Origin: Meghimatium bilineatum
Lineage: Eukaryota > Mollusca > Gastropoda > Stylommatophora > Philomycidae
Length of the DNA: 64,000 nucleotides
Assembly: GCA_034231615.1 (NCBI GenBank)
Contig: CM067298.1
Coordinates: forward strand, 8,673,640-8,737,639
Direction: 5' to 3'
Below are positions 60,216 through 64,000 of this stretch, in pieces (the first letter of the stretch is position 1; every line of letters begins with the position of its first letter). The notes under the pieces are model-generated. The model was given only the letters and a program-made list of their open reading frames with translations. It was not told the DNA's origin and made no database searches. The position numbers and the translations under genes were made by a program.

Positions 60216-60295
60216 ATGTTGAAACACATCACAATGACCAATGAAAATCATGATTATATTCATGTTAAATAAATTCACGAAGTCTCTCAATTCAT

Positions 60296-60530
60296 CATCA
60301 TCATCAGGTGCCATGCCCGGTGGCGTAGGAGGTCATGGCTCTCCACAGCTCTCTGTCCACAGTATTATGTATCACAGTCGTTGTTGTTTCCTTGTCGTGC
60401 CAGGTTGTCAAACTGTCTAATATTTTCTCATGTTCTCGCCCTCTGTCTCTGGTGCCTTCAATCTTGCCTGTTGTGATTATGTTCTCTAAACCTGCCTGTC
60501 TCATGAAGTGGCCAAAAAAAGAAGATTACA
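60296..60530 (-). mobile_element. LINE 3' end ([10 protein letters not shown] family)
   Basis: The minus strand reads MRQAGLENIITTGKIEGTRD, then LDSLTTWHDKE, DRELWRAMTSYATGHGT and a stop. Confidence 0.88.
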
Positions 60531-60534
60531 AGTT

Positions 60535-60840
60535 ATAATTCTACACCTCAGAACAGGACACAGTCGACTCCGCAGTCACATGTATACAAAGTTCAAGATT
60601 GGCAAAACGGCCATGTGTACATGTGGACAGGCAACCTAGAGTGCCAAACATATACTTCAAGAGTGTTCTGAGTATGAAGTGCTGAAACAGACGTAATGGC
60701 ATAAGGAATAAAAGCTGGAATCACCACTGGAATCAAAGCTCTATAGGTCACTGTGTAAACTACAAAAGACAGTAAGTTTTATTCAGGAGGCATAATTACA
60801 TATATAGACATGTTTCAAGTGAGCGAAAGAAGAAGAATAA
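60535..60840 (+). mobile_element. Probable LINE C-terminal region
   Basis: RTQSTPQSHVYKVQDWQNGH; similar to 4200-4620. Ends with GAAGAAGAA. Confidence 0.4.
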
Positions 60841-61559
60841 TCGTACCTTTAATTGGCCAATATATTTATACTTTGCGTCACAGATAATGAAGCGTTTCAG
60901 AGGGGGGAAAAATTAACAAATACGGTTTATTTCCTCTCATCAAGCGGGACTGTTGACAGCTTGAACGTAAAGCTTTAATTAGAAAATACGCTACATTATA
61001 TGTACATTCACAAAGCCTTAATAAATTTATTATTTATAAAGAAACTATTTTAATCTAGTTACATTTATTAATGACAAAAAAATGGTTTAAAATAGGGTCA
61101 TAGAGAATTTCATCTCGGTCAAAATATCTTTTCGATCTAAGAAGTTGTTTTGCAGAAAAATAATTCCTACTGAGAATATTAATTATGGAACAGGCTATAG
61201 AAACGTAATATAATCCAAAGCATGAATCGGTAGCAATGTACTGTTTTAATTCAACTTAGCACAGTTTTTTAGCAACACAAATTGTATAGTTCACATGAAT
61301 AAAACATTGTGATTTTGTTTATGCTTAAATATTTCACGAGATATTTGCATAAATATTCAGATTTTAGGAATAACACATATCATTTTCTGAATAGATGTGA
61401 CTTTATCAGAATTAAGTTTATTCATACATAAGCCTTTTTGCGATTGTGTAGCTGGAGGTCTTCCACCTGGTTTACGTGTAACAATTATGTATTTGAAAAT
61501 TCTGTTGAAGAAGCCTGAAAAAGGTGGGGAGGGGGTGATGGTAAAGAAATACTAATCAG
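60841..61559. other. No gene seen
   Basis: AT-rich, nothing recognised. Confidence 0.4.
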
Positions 61560-62075
61560 TCATGTATGTATTTTAGGCCCCCCACAAGCCGGAGAATAAA
61601 TATCACACCACCAGGAAGGTAGGGTTCTACTGTTCCTAGCCACTGTATCCAAGGTAGAGTTTACTGTGCTCATTCCCCGCCACCAATTGACTACTGGGTA
61701 TGCCAAGTTTCTCTATTGCGCCAGGCATGCAAACCAAACGTTCAAGTCAAAACTATTGTCTCGTCCTTAGTCAATGTTCCTCTATGATGGGCTTAAACCA
61801 TAGGAAAAAACAGTGATGTCAGTTTCCTCCTTCCCAGTGCTGTGCAGAACATCGGTGGCTCCCTCCCAACCACAGAGGGTGCATACATATACAAAAATAA
61901 CACAGCATACAACGCATTGCAACAATAAAATAAAAGCATGAGAAGCATAATTGTATAGATGACGTGCCATGAAGCTTCTATAAGAAGATAACTTCAATAT
62001 AACGGCATGTCATCCACTAAGGTTTTCTGTTACTTCGGTGGTTTGTCTAGTGGGCCATTATTGAGACCCACTTAC
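61560..62075 (+). repeat. Dispersed repeat A, ~510 bp
   Basis: Second long copy of 56700-57270, same strand. Confidence 0.85.
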
Positions 62076-62234
62076 GTAATCTCATGCGTTTCATGTATGT
62101 TGTCAGATACGACTAATGAGGCTTAATATTGACTAATAAGGCTGAATATTTACACTATAAGTCGAAGGTAATCTAAGCCAAAAGAAAATACAAAATATAA
62201 TTGAGAGAAAACACACAAGAGCAGTCTAAAATAA

Positions 62235-62365
62235 GGAGAATGCTCACAAACTTGTAAATGTTCTCAAACAGGAGAATATCCTCACACAGAAGAATTCCCA
62301 CAAAAAGGAAAATCTCCTCAAACCAGAGAATGTTCTCAAAAATAATAATGCCCTCAAACAGTGAA
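62235..62365. repeat. Degenerate ~21-bp array
   Basis: GAGAATGTTCTCAAACAG-like words, about six diverged copies. Confidence 0.7.
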
Positions 62366-62381
62366 GCATAAGAAACTTTCT

Positions 62382-62502
62382 ATAGAAGATAGGGACAAAT
62401 ATAGAAGATAGGGACAAATATAGAAGATAGGGACAAATATAGAAGATAGGGACAAATATAGAAGATAGGGACAAATATAGAAGATAGGGACAAATATAGA
62501 AT
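62382..62502. repeat. 19-bp minisatellite, ~6 copies
   Basis: ATAGAAGATAGGGACAAAT. Confidence 0.95.
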
Positions 62503-62664
62503 ACAGAAGGGCTTGAAAGACGTAAAGTATCGATTGCAATGTACTTTGGTTTTCCCATGTGTACTCCGCTCCACTCAGCAAAATAGCAGGACTCCTGTCG
62601 AGAGCACCACGCAGAGCACTAACTCCGTAGCTAAAGCGATAATTGCTAGAGACCTACGACTTAT

Positions 62665-62855
62665 TAGCTTAACCACCATGTGACGAGGATTTTTGTATAG
62701 TTTAACCACTATGTGACGAGGATTTGTGTATAGCTTAACCACTATGTGACGGTGATTTGTGTATAGCTTAACTACTATGTGGTGAGGATTTTTGTATAGC
62801 TTAACCACTATGTGACGAGTATGTTTGTATAGCTTAACCACTATGCGAACAGAAT
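62665..62855. repeat. 33-bp minisatellite, ~5.5 copies
   Basis: TAGCTTAACCACTATGTGAC then GAGGATTTTTGTA. Confidence 0.93.
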
Positions 62856-62919
62856 TGTGGGATATAGTGTATACATCATGTGAAAAGGAATAATTAGTAA
62901 CAGGCTGTCCATAAAATCT

Positions 62920-63280
62920 TCTTCTTCTTCTGGTCCATACGGTGTGGTTTTGTATGTTTTATCACGGTCGTTCTGTCTCGTGTGCTGTCAATATTACATC
63001 CGATGCTGATATTCTCCCATTCCACACTGTCAGGCTGTCAAGCATCAGATCTCTTGATCTCTCCCTACTCCTTTTACTCTTCAACTTGTCTGTTCTTATG
63101 ATTATTCCATTTTTCGTTTTCTCATCATGTTTCCAAAATATGTGGACCGTTTCTTTCGGATGCGAGTGTGCAACTCTCTTTTCGAATTGTTATGTATTTG
63201 TTATCTGTCCGTTATCTGTCCATGGTGTTCTCAGCATTTTTATAACTACTCACATCTCTGATGTTTCGATATGACTTTGT
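62920..63280 (-). mobile_element. Decayed LINE 3' end with (GAA)n tail
   Basis: The minus strand reads KNAENTMDR, NGPHILET, KWNNHKNRQVEE and TKPHRMDQKKKK, an ORF2 tail followed by (GAA)n, seen as TTC at 62920-62931. Confidence 0.55.
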
Positions 63281-63583
63281 TCACTATTCCATTGAATGAC
63301 CCTAATATGATTCCTTAAAGTTTATCAACAAATGTAAAGTTGTTTGAAAAAGTGTGACAGTTGTTGACAAAGATAGGGGAGAATTCACGAAAAATTGAAA
63401 TCAACAATGCTGTATTTTGTGCAATAAAATTGTTTAATATATTGCCCACATTTAAGCATACAATTATTTTTCTCATACTATTGTCGATCACAAATTTTAT
63501 ATAAGTTGTATTTTTGTTTTGAGCCTTGTTGGTAGATTACCAATTCTCATTTGATAACTACGATATGTAATTTAATCTTTCTG
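63281..63583. other. No gene seen
   Basis: AT-rich, nothing recognised. Confidence 0.4.
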
Positions 63584-64000
63584 CACACGTTTCTCCACAC
63601 AACATTTCTCCACACAACATTTCTCCACAGAACGTTTCTCCACACAATGTTTGTCCACACAACGTTTCTCTACACAACGTTTCTCTACACAATATTTCTC
63701 TACACAACGTTTCTCCACACAACGTTTCTCCACACAACGTTTCTCCACAAAAAGTTTCTCCACACAATGTTTCTCTACACAATGTTTGTCTACACAACGT
63801 TTCTCCACACCATGTGTGTCTACACAACGTTTCTCCACACAATGTTTCTCCACACAACATTTCTCCACACAATGTTTCTCCACACAACGTTTCTTCACAC
63901 AATGTTTCTCCACACAATGTTTCTCTACACAATGTTTCTCCACACAATGTTTGTCCACACAATGTTTCTCCCCACAAATGTTTCTCCACACAACGTTTCT
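63584..64000. repeat. 15-bp minisatellite, ~27 copies, runs off the window
   Basis: Unit ACACAACGTTTCTCC or ACACAATGTTTCTCC. A multiple of 3, so two minus frames of about 140 codons are open. Confidence 0.97.

Noticed and set aside
59341..60241. 291-codon plus frame and 159/132-codon minus frames
   Set aside because: 36-bp repeat is a multiple of 3 without stops on either strand; codon content just mirrors the repeat.
63558..63991. Cysteine-rich repeat protein on the minus strand (143 and 139 codons), knottin-like at a glance
   Set aside because: 15-bp array gives two open frames at once; cysteine spacing is set by the repeat, and no signal peptide or unique part is seen.

Overview
The window is a stretch of a repeat-rich, AT-rich animal genome. 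The spliceosomal introns, LINE, Penelope-like, Helitron and DDE transposon relics, and very many tandem arrays point to an invertebrate; I would guess a lophotrochozoan, perhaps a mollusc, but nothing in the sequence proves the species.

Only one host gene is clearly supported. It is a plus-strand polypeptide N-acetylgalactosaminyltransferase (GALNT, GT27 mucin-type O-glycosylation enzyme) spread over about 54 kb (start codon 3680, stop 57806-57808). I could assemble eleven coding exons by hand. All ten introns are GT...AG, the reading phases fit at every junction, and the sum is 1767 nt, or 588 residues. The protein reads as a short cytosolic tail, signal-anchor, stem, GT-A catalytic domain (DSH metal motif, WGGEN motif, CSHIGH metal histidine) and a three-repeat ricin-type lectin domain.

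Everything else is upstream flank (1-3679), intron, or downstream flank (57809-64000), filled with decayed mobile elements. They include several LINE families (one with a C-terminal C2H2 finger, one with an RNase H domain), a Penelope-like element at about 31.9-34.6 kb, a Helitron fragment at 47.5-47.9 kb, a Tc1/IS630-type transposase relic at 58.5-59.45 kb, tRNA-like SINE candidates and several dispersed repeat families. More than thirty tandem arrays with units from 4 to 70 bp lie between them. Very long open frames in the arrays, such as those of 569 and 791 codons at 18.6-21.3 kb, are repeat artefacts.

The most interesting pattern is where the arrays come from. Several are tandem copies of the adjoining single-copy sequence. 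Copies of the exon 3 donor junction and the exon 5 acceptor junction of the GALNT gene have been multiplied into the introns (40-bp and 28-bp units), and the exon 7 donor is duplicated 44 bp downstream. Other arrays grow out of codons inside LINE, Penelope, transposase and other element reading frames. This gives one gene dozens of decoy splice-site modules and suggests an active local process of array birth.
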